This document shows, one piece after another, positions 33,809-42,347 of a stretch of DNA of 64,000 nt. The DNA is from Paenibacillus algicola (lineage in GTDB: Bacteria; Bacillota; Bacilli; Paenibacillales; Paenibacillaceae), in assembly GCF_005577435.1 (NCBI RefSeq), contig NZ_CP040396.1, positions 2,484,501 to 2,548,500 on the forward strand, in the 5' to 3' direction. The notes beneath the pieces are model-generated. The model did not search any database. It saw nothing but the letters and a program-made list of their open reading frames with translations, and was not told where the DNA came from. The translations under genes and the position numbers were made by a program. Each line of letters starts with the position of its first letter. Within the stretch, counting starts at the first letter, position 1.

Positions 33809-34717
33809 TTACGAAGAGGCTTTGAGCTTCTTCAGCGCTTTGTGAATCCATATGGCAGAGATAACCCCGTCTCCCATCGCAGCTGTAGCCAGCTCGGAAT
33901 GTACGGCGAGATCCCCGGCAGCCCATACATGCTCAGCTGTCGTCATTTTGGTGCGGGGGTCTGTGATGACATGGCGGTTATGCGCCAGCTCTGCCCCGAG
34001 CTGCTTCGCAAGTCCGGAATGCACCTGATTGCCGCCAAAAGAGACGAAGCCGCGCTCGGCCTCTATCATTTCTCCCGATTGGAGCTGAACCCCCTTCAGC
34101 CTCCCCTGCTCCTGCAGGATTTTCGCAGCAGGCTGCTCCATATATTGTATGCCGTAAGCTTCCATGGACGAGAGCAATTCCTGATCTACCGGAGTCTGCT
34201 CGTGATTGATATAGATCAGGTCCTTCGTCCGCTCCCGCAGCAAGAGTGTCATGCCCGCCCCGGATGAGCCGGAGCCCAGCACAACCGTCCTCCGGTCCTG
34301 AATCTCATAGCCATCACAGTCTGGACACACATAGACACTCTCTCCCAGCGTTGGATACAGATCCTCGATTTCCGGAATCCGGTCACTCAAGCCGGTCGCT
34401 AGCAGCAGCGTTCTGGCTTCATATCGTGAACCCTGCGCTCCCGTCAAGATAAAGCCGTCTGACGTAGATTGAGCGGATTCAATAGAGTCCTCCGCGAACG
34501 ATACCCCGAAGGATTTCGCCTGCTCACGTCCCCGCCGGCGCAGCTCTTCACCGGAAATCCCCTCAGTCCAGCCCAATATATTGTTATATTTCTTACAGAG
34601 CGTCGAACGGCCCTGTCCCTGATCAATGACCAAAACATCATAATCCACATATCTCCCTAACTGAATTGCAGCCTGGAGGCCTGCGATTCCGCCACCAACA
34701 ATGATGCAGTCCTTCAT
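33809..34717 (-). CDS. Thioredoxin reductase-like NAD(P)/FAD oxidoreductase
   Basis: 302 residues. FAD site VGGGIAGLQAAIQLG at the N-terminus, second nucleotide motif VVLGSGSSGAGM after the redox segment, and C-terminal ATGLSDRIP / AAGDLAVHSELATAAMGDG. The redox-active segment is C131-P-D-C134-D-G. The CxxC is present, but the middle residues differ from the CATC/CAVC of true thioredoxin reductases, so partner and substrate may differ (ferredoxin-, bacillithiol- or YpdA-like). Separate transcription unit. Confidence 0.85.
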   Translation of the reverse strand: MKDCIIVGGGIAGLQAAIQLGRYVDYDVLVIDQGQGRSTLCKKYNNILGWTEGISGEELRRRGREQAKSFGVSFAEDSIESAQSTSDGFILTGAQGSRYEARTLLLATGLSDRIPEIEDLYPTLGESVYVCPDCDGYEIQDRRTVVLGSGSSGAGMTLLLRERTKDLIYINHEQTPVDQELLSSMEAYGIQYMEQPAAKILQEQGRLKGVQLQSGEMIEAERGFVSFGGNQVHSGLAKQLGAELAHNRHVITDPRTKMTTAEHVWAAGDLAVHSELATAAMGDGVISAIWIHKALKKLKASS

Positions 34718-34814
34718 CTCTGATCTCCATCTCCTTCGCTACTTTTTACCTAATACATTAAACCAAAAGAAGATGTTTTACTCCGGACACCATAGATCGT
34801 CGGTAAAGCGCCAA

Positions 34815-34876
34815 AAACCGCCCCTGTCAATATGAGGGCAGTGTCGTGTGGGACCCTCAAAGACAAGGAGCGGTTT
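34815..34876. repeat. Imperfect 62-bp hairpin (AAACCGC ... GCGGTTT)
   Basis: Arms AAACCGCCCC-TGTC and GACAAGGAGCGGTTT pair with one mismatch and one bulge; an inner GAGGG/CCCTC stem continues it. Could be a terminator-like or MITE-like structure; no T tract follows. Confidence 0.45.
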
Positions 34877-34970
34877 CAACAGCTCATAGCAGATTGCTGC
34901 AGAGCCTCTGAATAATATGCCGGATACCGGCTATACTTTCTACAACTCTGCTTAATACAGGAGGTACATG

Positions 34971-35231
34971 ATGAAAAAGATTCCAGACACATCCTCCCAT
35001 TACGATGTCGATCTTTCTACTGTGGAATCCCAGCGCAATGATACGGTGGCTGAAGAGTTTCCGGATGGTCCTTACGGATCTTCACTTGAGCCTTCCATGG
35101 GTAAAAGCACGCCTTGGCGTGAGGAGCAGCGGCCGCCGAACCGTTTTGATTATGAGAACCGGGAGCTGCACGAAAACGATCCTCGGGATTTTCCAGGTGC
35201 CGACCAAACGATCCAGTCCGGCCACGATTAG
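34971..35231 (+). CDS. Small hydrophilic hypothetical protein
   Basis: 86 residues, acidic and rich in Asp, Glu, Ser and Pro, with no hydrophobic segment: MKKIPDTSSHYDVDLSTVESQRND ... PWREEQRPPNRFDYENRELHEND. Likely disordered. AGGAGGT precedes; I use the second of two tandem ATGs because it has a 6-base spacing. Small acidic proteins of this sort occur in Paenibacillus genomes; no function assigned. Confidence 0.6.
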   Translation: MKKIPDTSSHYDVDLSTVESQRNDTVAEEFPDGPYGSSLEPSMGKSTPWREEQRPPNRFDYENRELHENDPRDFPGADQTIQSGHD

Positions 35232-35238
35232 AGCGTGC

Positions 35239-36039
35239 TTATTGGGTTCCCAGCATGATGCGGTCATCAGCGAGCTTGTGGCCGCTAATATTCTCGAATT
35301 CGCCGAGGAGCTGCTCTACCGTTAATCCCTTCTTCCGTTCTTCATCCACATCCAGAATGATTTCTCCTTTGTTCATCATGATCAGACGGTTTCCGAGACG
35401 AATGGCCTGCTCCATGTTGTGCGTCACCATTAATGTTGTGAGGTTCATATCTCGCACAATTTCATTCGTCAGCTTTGTGATCAGCTCGGCTCTCGCAGGA
35501 TCCAGTGCCGCTGTATGCTCATCCAGCAGCAGAATCTGAGGTCTTGTAAAGGTAGCCATCAACAGGCTGAGCGCCTGACGCTCGCCGCCGGACAAGAGTC
35601 CGACACGGGCCCGCAAGCGATGCTCCAACCCGATGCCAAGCCGTTCCAGCTCCTGCTTGAACATGGCTCGCCGGGAAGAGGTAACGCCTACGCTGAAGCC
35701 CCGGGAGGCTCCGCGGCGGTAGGCCATCGCCAGATTCTCCTCAATGGTCATATTGGGCGCCGTTCCCGCCATCGGATCCTGAAACACCCGGCCGATCCAG
35801 CGGCTTCGGCGGTGCTCGGGAAGATGGGAGATTGAATGTCCGTCGATGCTTACTTCACCGGCATCCGGCTTCATCACGCCCGAGATGATATTCATGAGCG
35901 TTGATTTACCCGCCCCATTACTGCCAATGACCGTTACAAAATCGCCAGGCTTCATGTCCAGGCGGATGTCCATCAGAGCCACCTTTTCATCAACAGTGCC
36001 GGGATTAAACAGCTTGGATACATGATTCATCTTCAGCAC
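35239..36039 (-). CDS. ABC transporter ATP-binding protein (TrpZ-like system)
   Basis: 266 residues, cytosolic: Walker A GSNGAGKSTLMN, Q-loop VFQDPMAGTAPNMT, signature LSGGERQALSLLMA, Walker B ILLLDEHTAALDP, H-loop VTHNMEQ. The start is GTG at 36039 (VLKMNHVSKLFNPG), 9 bases after GGAGG, only two bases from the permease stop. Third gene of the ABC operon; it powers uptake by the neighbouring permease. Confidence 0.9.
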   Translation of the reverse strand: MLKMNHVSKLFNPGTVDEKVALMDIRLDMKPGDFVTVIGSNGAGKSTLMNIISGVMKPDAGEVSIDGHSISHLPEHRRSRWIGRVFQDPMAGTAPNMTIEENLAMAYRRGASRGFSVGVTSSRRAMFKQELERLGIGLEHRLRARVGLLSGGERQALSLLMATFTRPQILLLDEHTAALDPARAELITKLTNEIVRDMNLTTLMVTHNMEQAIRLGNRLIMMNKGEIILDVDEERKKGLTVEQLLGEFENISGHKLADDRIMLGTQ

Positions 36040-36041
36040 AA

Positions 36042-36965
36042 TCAAGCACCTCCATTGCCGGAACCCGACAGAATTTCTTCTGATCGCCTGCGCGCCATTG
36101 AGCGCTGCCTCATTGATCGGCGAACGGTTGGAACTACCAGCGCGATAATAACGATCAAAGCGGTGATCAGCTTCAGATCGGACGATTCCAGCCAATCAAT
36201 TTCATAGGCCAGAGCGACCACAATTCGGTAAATCACAGAGCCGACCACAACCGCCAGCGTAGTGCGAAAGATCGATCCCGTCCCCAGGATGGCTTCACCG
36301 ATGATGACGGAGGCGAGTCCGATCACGATCATGCCAATGCCGGACGAAATATCAGCAAAGCTTGACTGCTGCGCAACCACCGCGCCCGACAGCGCCACCA
36401 GACCATTGGAGAGGCTTAGGCCCAGAATCTTGGTCATGTCAGTGTTAACGCCGAAGCTGCGGATCATCCGGGCATTGTCCCCGGTCGCGCGAAGCGCAAG
36501 GCCCAGATCCGTCCGAAAAAAAACATCCAGCAAAAGCTTGCCCGCGACGACAATGATCAGCATCAGCCAAAGCGGATCCCATGTGGAAAAGATGTCGTCA
36601 CTGCCGCTTAAAGAAATCAGCGGCTTGCCCAGAATACGCATATTAATGGAGTACAGGGCAATCATCATAATAATACCGGACAGCAGTCCATTAATCTTAC
36701 CCTTCGTATGAAGCAGCCCTGTGCAGACACCGGCGAGCATGCCGCCGCCGAATGCCGCGAGCGTCGAAATCCAGGGATTCACACCGTGAGTAATCATCAC
36801 CGCCGCGATGGCCGCGCCTGTCGTGAAGCTCCCGTCTACCGTCAGGTCCGGAAAGTCAAGAATGCGGAACGTAATATACACGCCAAGTGCCATAAGCGCA
36901 TACAGCAATCCCAATTCAATCGGACCATCCAGGTTGCTTATAAAATCAAAGATGAAGTCAAACAA
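36042..36965 (-). CDS. ABC transporter permease (TrpY/BMP-type, LivH-like)
   Basis: 307 residues with eight or nine transmembrane helices and the LFYALMALGVYITFRILDFPDLTVDGSFTTGAAIAAV segment that is characteristic of permeases in ABC systems for amino acids and nucleosides. An ASSFADISSGIG loop matches the binding-protein contact region. It forms the channel for the substrate captured by the lipoprotein. Substrate unknown; tryptophan or a related small molecule is the best guess by family. Confidence 0.87.
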   Translation of the reverse strand: MFDFIFDFISNLDGPIELGLLYALMALGVYITFRILDFPDLTVDGSFTTGAAIAAVMITHGVNPWISTLAAFGGGMLAGVCTGLLHTKGKINGLLSGIIMMIALYSINMRILGKPLISLSGSDDIFSTWDPLWLMLIIVVAGKLLLDVFFRTDLGLALRATGDNARMIRSFGVNTDMTKILGLSLSNGLVALSGAVVAQQSSFADISSGIGMIVIGLASVIIGEAILGTGSIFRTTLAVVVGSVIYRIVVALAYEIDWLESSDLKLITALIVIIALVVPTVRRSMRQRSMARRRSEEILSGSGNGGA

Positions 36966-37028
36966 ATGTGGAAACCTCCTTCAGGATTAAGGAAGGCGCG
37001 GGCAGTTTCAGCTCCCGCGCCTCACTAT

Positions 37029-38060
37029 TTACTCAATAATGTTATTCTCCGGATCCTTCACTTCCTGCTTCATGTCATCCGAAATCGTAATTCCGTAGTC
37101 CGCTGCTGCCTTGACGTTCAGGATCAAGTCCAGCTTATCCGGGAAGGTAACCTCCATCTCTGCCGGCTGCTTGCCATTTTTCAGCACCTCAACGGCCATT
37201 AATCCCACTTGGTAGCCGTGGTCAAAATATTTGAAGCCTACCGTAGCAATGGCGCCCTTCTCAACGGTATCGCGGTCACTGGAAAAGAACGGAATCTGGT
37301 TCTCCTTCGCAGTTTGGATGATTGTATCCACACCGCTGACGACATTGTTATCCAGTGTAATGAAGAAGGCGTCTGCCTTCCCTACGAGCGACTCGGCTGC
37401 CTGCTTCACCTCCGAGGTGTTCGTTACCGGGGCCTTGATCAGGGTCATGCCGAGTTCCGAAAGGGCTTCCTCCGCAGTCTTGGACATGACTACCGCGTTA
37501 GCCTCGCCCTCATTAATGATCAAGCCGACCGTTTTGATTTCTGGAAAATGATCATGGATAAAGGTCATCAGCTGCTTTGTTGCTTCCGGGTTCGTGTCCG
37601 ATGCGCCCGAAACATTGCCGCCCGGCTGCTTCAGATCGGAAACCAGCTTCGCATCCACGGGATCAGTAACCGCTGCGAACAGGACCGGCTTGTCGGTAAC
37701 ATTCTTCTTTACGACAATTGCAGATGGTGTAGCGATCGCAAGCACAAGATCAGCGTCCGTATTCTTCAGCTTCTGACCAATGGACAGATTATTCGTCGGG
37801 TCCGCCTGCGCATTGTTCATATCGACCTTCAGGTTATCGTCTTCGGTGATGCCATTGTCTTTCAGCGCCGCCAGAATTCCTTCTCTGGTTGCATCCAGTG
37901 ACGGATGCTCTACATACTGGGAAATTGCGATGCTGTAAGATTGCTCATTTGAGCCTTCATCAGTGGACCCGCTGCTTGTATCCGGCTTGTCACCGCAGCC
38001 TACTGCAGTCAGCAGCAGAGCCGATAAGCTTAAAGATAACCATAACTTGTTCTTTTTCAT
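37029..38060 (-). CDS. ABC transporter substrate-binding lipoprotein (ABC_sub_bind family)
   Basis: 343 residues. Lipoprotein signal LSALLLTAVGCGDKP: the lipobox LTAVGC puts the lipid at Cys22. After a short Ser/Gly linker comes a two-lobe periplasmic-binding fold with YSIAISQYVEHPSLDATREGI, DLVLAIATPSAIV, AAVTDPVDAKLV and KADAFFITLDNNVVS. This is the TrpX-like family. It is the first gene of the operon, behind a leader with a terminator-like hairpin. Anchored outside, it captures an unknown small molecule. Confidence 0.88.
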   Translation of the reverse strand: MKKNKLWLSLSLSALLLTAVGCGDKPDTSSGSTDEGSNEQSYSIAISQYVEHPSLDATREGILAALKDNGITEDDNLKVDMNNAQADPTNNLSIGQKLKNTDADLVLAIATPSAIVVKKNVTDKPVLFAAVTDPVDAKLVSDLKQPGGNVSGASDTNPEATKQLMTFIHDHFPEIKTVGLIINEGEANAVVMSKTAEEALSELGMTLIKAPVTNTSEVKQAAESLVGKADAFFITLDNNVVSGVDTIIQTAKENQIPFFSSDRDTVEKGAIATVGFKYFDHGYQVGLMAVEVLKNGKQPAEMEVTFPDKLDLILNVKAAADYGITISDDMKQEVKDPENNIIE

Positions 38061-38102
38061 TGTGAATGAACCCCTCTCTCTTCTACATTATCCTGTTTCA
38101 TG

Positions 38103-38135
38103 AAAGACAAAAAGCGACACCGCTGAGACGCTTTT
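38103..38135 (-). terminator. Terminator-like hairpin in the leader of the ABC operon
   Basis: Minus-strand stem AAAAGCG / CGCTTTT with a 12-base loop, then TTTTTGTC, about 70 bases before the lipoprotein ATG. With the structured DNA upstream it suggests attenuation, but a promoter upstream was not identified. Confidence 0.5.
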
Positions 38136-38164
38136 ATCAATCAAAGCATTGGCGCGTAAAAAAG

Positions 38165-38290
38165 TTTTGAACAACGGTTTATTAAGTCATTTTAAAGGTT
38201 TAACGCCGATTCCGTCAATGTGATTTTCAAACGGGGGTAACTTCGGCTTCTAAGCTGAGCCGCGGGATTCAAAGGCATCCCCTCCCAAAG
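38165..38290. other. Structured intergenic element upstream of the ABC operon
   Basis: GC-richer than the flanks. On the plus strand: AACGCCGATTCCG, ACGGGGGTAACTTCGGC, a hairpin CGGCT-10-AGCCG, GCGGGATTCAAAGG, CCCCTCCC. This partly resembles the 5' half of ydaO-type leader RNAs, but the conserved 3' half was not found. On the minus strand it would be the leader of the ABC operon. Confidence 0.3.
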
Positions 38291-38306
38291 TTTCTATACA
38301 TTAAAG

Positions 38307-38335
38307 TTGACTAAGACCAGGATTTTCACTACAAT
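38307..38335 (+). promoter_or_regulatory. Promoter of trhO
   Basis: TTGACT and TACAAT separated by exactly 17 bases, 73 bases before the trhO ATG. Near-consensus sigma-A promoter. Confidence 0.75.
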
Positions 38336-38408
38336 TTTATGAGCATGTTTCATGCCTGTCAGACCGAAGCCAAGAAGAAGGAAATCTACCATAGAACAGG
38401 TGATATAG

Positions 38409-39320
38409 ATGAATAACGAACAATCTCAAAGCCATCAGCCTCCGTATCAGATTTTGCTGTATTATAAGTTTGTAACGATTCCGGATCCGGAGTCCTTTAA
38501 GGATGAGCATCTTCAGTACTGCAAGGAGCTGGGCGTCAAGGGCCGGATTCTGATCGCATCAGAAGGCATTAACGGAACAATCTCCGGAACTGTAGAGCAG
38601 ACCGAAGCTTATATGCGCCATATGAAGGCAAATCCGCTGTTTGCCGATATGGTATTCAAGGTTGATCCTGCCGAGGAGCACGCCTTCCGCAAAATTTTCG
38701 TTCGTCACCGGGAAGAGCTCGTTACCTTCCGTGTCGATGAAGAGCTGGATCCTAACGTAGTTAGCGGTAAACGTCTGTCCCCGAAGGAGTTCTATGAGAC
38801 TTTGCAGCGCGAGGATGTTATCGTACTCGATGGCCGCACTGATTACGAATATGACCTGGGTCATTTCCGTAACGCAATCCGGCCTGATGTAGACTCCTTC
38901 CGTGAATTCCCGGAATGGATCCGCGAGAATATGGGGCAATTCAAAGACAAGACGATTCTTACGTATTGCACCGGCGGCATCCGCTGCGAGAAGCTGACGG
39001 GCTTCATGATGAAGGAGGGCTTCCAGGATGTTGCTCAGCTGGAGGGTGGCATTGTAACGTACGGCAAAGACCCCGAGGTCCAGGGCAAGCTGTTTGACGG
39101 TAAATGCTATGTATTTGATGAGCGAATTTCGGTACGCATTAATAACACGGATGAGGATGTTGTGGTCGGCAAGTGCCATCACTGCGGCAAGCCTGCTGAT
39201 ACCTTTATCAACTGTGCCAACGATGCCTGCCATCTGCAGCACATTTGCTGTGAAGCCTGCGAAGAGCAGCATCATGGCTTCTGCAGTACATCCTGTGAGG
39301 AAACCGTAGCCGCAGGCTAA
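38409..39320 (+). CDS. trhO: tRNA U34 hydroxylase TrhO (UPF0176 rhodanese-like)
   Basis: 303 residues: an N-terminal acylphosphatase-like domain ([20 protein letters not shown]), then a rhodanese domain with the catalytic loop C187-T-G-G-I-R. These enzymes hydroxylate U34 of tRNA in the cytosol, on the path to methoxyuridine. The C-terminal 60 residues are cysteine-rich ([29 protein letters not shown]), forming a probable zinc- or iron-binding unit that some family members carry. Ribosome site ACAGGTG is modest. Convergent with the YuzB-like gene. Confidence 0.9.
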   Translation: MNNEQSQSHQPPYQILLYYKFVTIPDPESFKDEHLQYCKELGVKGRILIASEGINGTISGTVEQTEAYMRHMKANPLFADMVFKVDPAEEHAFRKIFVRHREELVTFRVDEELDPNVVSGKRLSPKEFYETLQREDVIVLDGRTDYEYDLGHFRNAIRPDVDSFREFPEWIRENMGQFKDKTILTYCTGGIRCEKLTGFMMKEGFQDVAQLEGGIVTYGKDPEVQGKLFDGKCYVFDERISVRINNTDEDVVVGKCHHCGKPADTFINCANDACHLQHICCEACEEQHHGFCSTSCEETVAAG

Positions 39321-39350
39321 TCTGGTTCATTCACTGGACATACATTCAAA

Positions 39351-39393
39351 ACAGGGATGTCAGCCCGGATCGGGTCGACATCCCTGTTCTTTT
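39351..39393. terminator. Bidirectional terminator between trhO and the YuzB-like gene
   Basis: Perfect 11-bp stem ACAGGGATGTC / GACATCCCTGT with TTCTTTT on the plus side and TTTTG on the minus side. Confidence 0.85.
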
Positions 39394-39640
39394 ATGGCTC
39401 CAGATAGAGGGCTAGCTCTCCCTCAATCGCACGCTTGATGTTCTCTACACATTCCTCCGTGGTTGCACCAATGACTCTTTTGCCATTGACCAATGCATAA
39501 GGACGGAGCTTGCATAGTCCACACAGATTCATACAGTCTGCACGCATGACGGCGATTTCGGGGTACAGCTCTTCCAGCCGTTCCAGCTCCAGAGCACTCA
39601 TCAGATTACTATCACAGATTTCTACAATGACAATTCCCAT
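39392..39640 (-). CDS. YuzB family (DUF1450) protein
   Basis: 82 residues: IVIVEICDSNLMS, then the cysteine-rich core DCMNLCGLCKLRPYALVNGKRVIG, ending ENIKRAIEGELALYLEP. The C-x4-C-x2-C pattern and length match YuzB/DUF1450 proteins, which look like small thioredoxin- or ferredoxin-like folds (2Fe-2S ferredoxin-type in part). Function unknown. GGTGGTG precedes the ATG. Possible metal or Fe-S cluster binding. Confidence 0.82.
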   Translation of the reverse strand: MGIVIVEICDSNLMSALELERLEELYPEIAVMRADCMNLCGLCKLRPYALVNGKRVIGATTEECVENIKRAIEGELALYLEP

Positions 39641-39696
39641 AACATCACCACCCCCATTATAGGTAGGGGGATTTTTAATGTCAAATCTAGAAATGG

Positions 39697-39721
39697 TAAA
39701 GCCTCCTGCAAGGGGAGGCTT
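39697..39721 (-). terminator. Terminator of the first SDR gene
   Basis: Minus-strand stem AGCCTCC-7-GGAGGCT followed by TTTACC; short T tract. Confidence 0.6.
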
Positions 39722-39733
39722 GTGTAGAGAGCA

Positions 39734-40516
39734 TTAGTGAAGCAGCGATTCTGCTCCGTCAATGTAGACTTCTGTACCGGTAATATGGGAGGCGTCATCG
39801 GAGGCCAGGAACAGAACCAGCTTCGCAACCTGCTCCGGCTGACCAGGACCTTCCGCCAACGGCTGATGATACTCAATCGGAATTCGAACCTCTTCAACCT
39901 CGGGCTTCTCTTCCATCGATTCGTCAATGTTGGTGGAGATCGCACCCGGACAGATCGCGTTAACCCGAATCTTGAATTGAGCCAGCTCCAGCGCAGCCAT
40001 CTTCATAAAAGCAACCTGCCCGGCCTTCGTCGTACTATAGGCAGACATGCCAAAGCTCGTGAAGGTCCGGTTTCCGTTGATGGAGCTCGTAATAATGATG
40101 CTGCCGCCTTGATCTTTCAGATGAGGAATCGCATATTTAACGGTGGCAAAGGTGCCCCTCAGGTTCGTGTTAATGGTCTGATCCCATTCATCCAGCTCCA
40201 ATGATTCGATCGGGCTCTTGGTTCCGTTAATCCCTGCATTGGCGAACACAATATCAATGCCGCCCCACTGTTCAATGGCCTGCTTATAGCATTCCACCAG
40301 GGACTCCGGCTTCGAAATATCACAATTTCCGCTCAGAGCTTCACCACCCTCAGAGACGATCTTTTCTCTGACCTCTTTTACGGAATCTGAATTAATGTCG
40401 ATTAACAATACCTTAGCCCCATGCTTGGCCATGAGAAGGGCAGCTGCACGTCCGATTCCTGAGCCAGCGCCGGTGATGACGGCAACCTTACCTTCCAAAC
40501 GTTTCTCTGACGACAT
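39734..40516 (-). CDS. SDR family NAD(P)-dependent oxidoreductase (paralogue 1)
   Basis: 260 residues, classical SDR: VAVITGAGSGIGRAAALLMAKHG (TGxxxGIG cofactor loop), DINSDS after strand 2 (NAD preference likely), NAG at IVFANAGING, active-site SSINGN...Y-STTKAGQ with catalytic Ser, Tyr and Lys (YSTTK), and ICPGAISTNI. Substrate unknown. About 60 % similar by eye to the gene at 61157, from VFANAGING to the very C-terminus (IDGAESLL). Upstream lies a PerR-like palindrome, so oxidative stress or iron control is possible. Confidence 0.9.
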   Translation of the reverse strand: MSSEKRLEGKVAVITGAGSGIGRAAALLMAKHGAKVLLIDINSDSVKEVREKIVSEGGEALSGNCDISKPESLVECYKQAIEQWGGIDIVFANAGINGTKSPIESLELDEWDQTINTNLRGTFATVKYAIPHLKDQGGSIIITSSINGNRTFTSFGMSAYSTTKAGQVAFMKMAALELAQFKIRVNAICPGAISTNIDESMEEKPEVEEVRIPIEYHQPLAEGPGQPEQVAKLVLFLASDDASHITGTEVYIDGAESLLH

Positions 40517-40602
40517 GAGTACAACACCCTCCTTGGATAGTCATAACATTTCAACAGCATGTTATTACATACCCTAAGGGCTTGCTCTCTGAATCTGTCA
40601 TC

Positions 40603-40617
40603 TTACAATAATTGTAA
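40603..40617. promoter_or_regulatory. PerR/Fur-like palindrome upstream of the SDR gene
   Basis: TTACAATAATTGTAA is a perfect 7-1-7 palindrome and matches the PerR box TTATAATNATTATAA at 13 of 15 positions. It lies 87 bases upstream of the SDR start and in the gap to the divergent-free lactonase gene. Confidence 0.5.
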
Positions 40618-40693
40618 TAATGACCATCAAAATTAATAATTTAGGTCATAAACCATTTCAATTTCAGAATCTCTATCACTCTCATAGTCCAGA

Positions 40694-41779
40694 TCATTCA
40701 AAGACCGCAGGCTTCACACATACAGGCTTGGATTGAGCAACAGTCTTTCCAGTATAGGTAAGCGTGCCATCCTCCTGATTCACCTGGTACATAACCAGGT
40801 TATTGCCGTCCCGATTCGCCACGGTCAAGAAGCTCTCACCTGGCAGCATACAGAAATGGCGCGGGTGGCCACCTTCCGTAGAAATATGCTGAAGAAGCTC
40901 CAGCTTGCCGTTTTCCGGGTGTATTCTATAAACGGCCAGGCTGTCATGTCCGCGGTTTGAGCCGTACAGGGTGCGACCATCCTTCGACACCGCAATTTCT
41001 GCACACCCATTCTCTCCTTCAAACCCTGCAGGCAATGTAGAAACGGTCTGCTGTTCTGTCAGCTCACCGGTTGCTGCCTTGTAGCTGAACGCTGTGATTG
41101 TAGAATTCAGCTCATTAATGACGTATGCATATTGCCCGTCAGGATGAAATGCCAAATGACGCGGACCGGCTCCCTGCTTCAGATCAACCACATGACGATT
41201 GCTCAGCTTACCAGCCTCTGCATCAATCTGAGATACCATGATTTTGTCTAGCCCTAAATCCTGAGCCATAATGTACTGCTCGTCCGGGCTGAAGAAGACA
41301 GAGTGAGCTTTAGGCTTGTCATTCTCTGTCGCTTGAAAAGCGGTGTGACTATACTCCTCCAATAGCTGTGATGGAATTCCGTTCTCATCCAGAGATACCA
41401 GATCGACAAAGCCTCCATGATAGCTGGAAAGCAGCAGGTATTGTCCCTTCTCATCTCGTTGGATGTGGCAGGTGGAGCTGCCGCTGAAATTGCTGCGCGA
41501 TAGCAGCTTCAATGTACCTGCGTCGACATCAATGGCAAAGGTCACCACTTCGCCGCGCTTCTGTCCATCCTGCTCCGTCTCACCAATGGCATACAGCAGT
41601 CTTCGCTTCGGATCTACATTTAAAAAGGTAGGATTCTTGATGCCTGCTTGCTGATCCAACAGCTCTAAATCCCCGCTTTCAGGATGAAACGCATACACGC
41701 ATATTCCCGTCTCATGGCTTTCAGCATAAGCACCTGTAAACACCAATACCTTGCCTTCATTGCTTGTATTTCTCATCAT
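40694..41779 (-). CDS. Lactonase family protein (7-bladed propeller, Pgl-like)
   Basis: 361 residues with repeated beta-propeller blades: VLVFTGAYAESHETGICVYAFHPESGDLELL, RRLLYAIGE, HIQRDEKGQYLLLSSYHGGFVDLV, GPRHLAFHPDGQYAYVINELNSTITAFSY, GGHPRHFCMLPGESFLTVANRDGN. This is the YkgB/6-phosphogluconolactonase family; it may hydrolyse 6-phosphogluconolactone or another lactone. Start at the first of two ATGs; AAGGAG lies 9 bases upstream. No signal peptide. Confidence 0.88.
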   Translation of the reverse strand: MMRNTSNEGKVLVFTGAYAESHETGICVYAFHPESGDLELLDQQAGIKNPTFLNVDPKRRLLYAIGETEQDGQKRGEVVTFAIDVDAGTLKLLSRSNFSGSSTCHIQRDEKGQYLLLSSYHGGFVDLVSLDENGIPSQLLEEYSHTAFQATENDKPKAHSVFFSPDEQYIMAQDLGLDKIMVSQIDAEAGKLSNRHVVDLKQGAGPRHLAFHPDGQYAYVINELNSTITAFSYKAATGELTEQQTVSTLPAGFEGENGCAEIAVSKDGRTLYGSNRGHDSLAVYRIHPENGKLELLQHISTEGGHPRHFCMLPGESFLTVANRDGNNLVMYQVNQEDGTLTYTGKTVAQSKPVCVKPAVFE

Positions 41780-42013
41780 CGTTAAGTTCTCCTTTCAGCT
41801 TTCGCGTAAGCTATGGCTTCACCGCGTTCCTTGTTCTCATGTTATGTTACACTTCATCGTCGTTCAAAATCAATGCAGCTGCTGTTTGCCGCGAGATCAG
41901 ACAGGGTATGTACATCTATACAGGCTGGACACTTTGGGTTCGGATCGAATCGGATCAAACTGACCAGACTGTACAGACATACGTTATCATAACCCTTGAA
42001 GGAGGAATTTTCC

Positions 42014-42178
42014 ATGAATCAGCCATCTGGAGAAGAAGTCAGAAATGAACAAAGCACGGAAACCGACTCCCAGGAGCAGCGCAACAAAGTGAAGAACGGA
42101 AGTGACATCGAGCCGCAGGCAGAAAACTGGAATCCGCGCAGCGAAGAGAACACCTCCAGTTCCCCAACCAACGAATAA
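42014..42178 (+). CDS. Small hydrophilic hypothetical protein
   Basis: 54 residues, no hydrophobic segment, rich in Glu, Asn, Ser and Gln: MNQPSGEEVRNEQSTETDSQEQRNK ... NPRSEENTSSSPTNE. AAGGAGG lies 8 bases before ATG 42014; the six upstream codons of the longer frame have no site. It is likely disordered. Several such small acidic proteins occur in this window. Function unknown. Confidence 0.55.
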   Translation: MNQPSGEEVRNEQSTETDSQEQRNKVKNGSDIEPQAENWNPRSEENTSSSPTNE

Positions 42179-42187
42179 AGTTCCTGT

Positions 42188-42217
42188 CACGCCCCGAGAA
42201 CATTTCTCGGGGCGTGA
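42188..42217. terminator. Strong hairpin after the small ORF
   Basis: Perfect 11-bp stem CACGCCCCGAG / CTCGGGGCGTG, 7-base loop. T tract missing on both sides. Confidence 0.5.
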
Positions 42218-42236
42218 GCTATGTAATCTTAAAGAG

Positions 42237-42306
42237 AAGACCGTCCCGCTATCCACTCCCCTGATTTGTTACAGAAAGGGAGTGGATGGCCATGGACGGT
42301 CTTTAT
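42237..42306. terminator. Long bidirectional hairpin before odhB end
   Basis: AAGACCGTCC / GGACGGTCTT outer stem and ATCCACTCCC / GGGAGTGGAT inner stem, with TTTATTT outside on the plus side and TCTCTTT on the minus side. It can end both the small ORF and the odhAB transcripts. Confidence 0.65.
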
Positions 42307-42347
42307 TTAGGCTGTATTTAAAAATTGAATATTTATGAGTTCAAATC

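Noticed and set aside
38165..38290. A clear c-di-AMP riboswitch
   Set aside because: Only the 5' half shows some resemblance, and the trhO promoter lies downstream of it, so the plus-strand reading would not control trhO.
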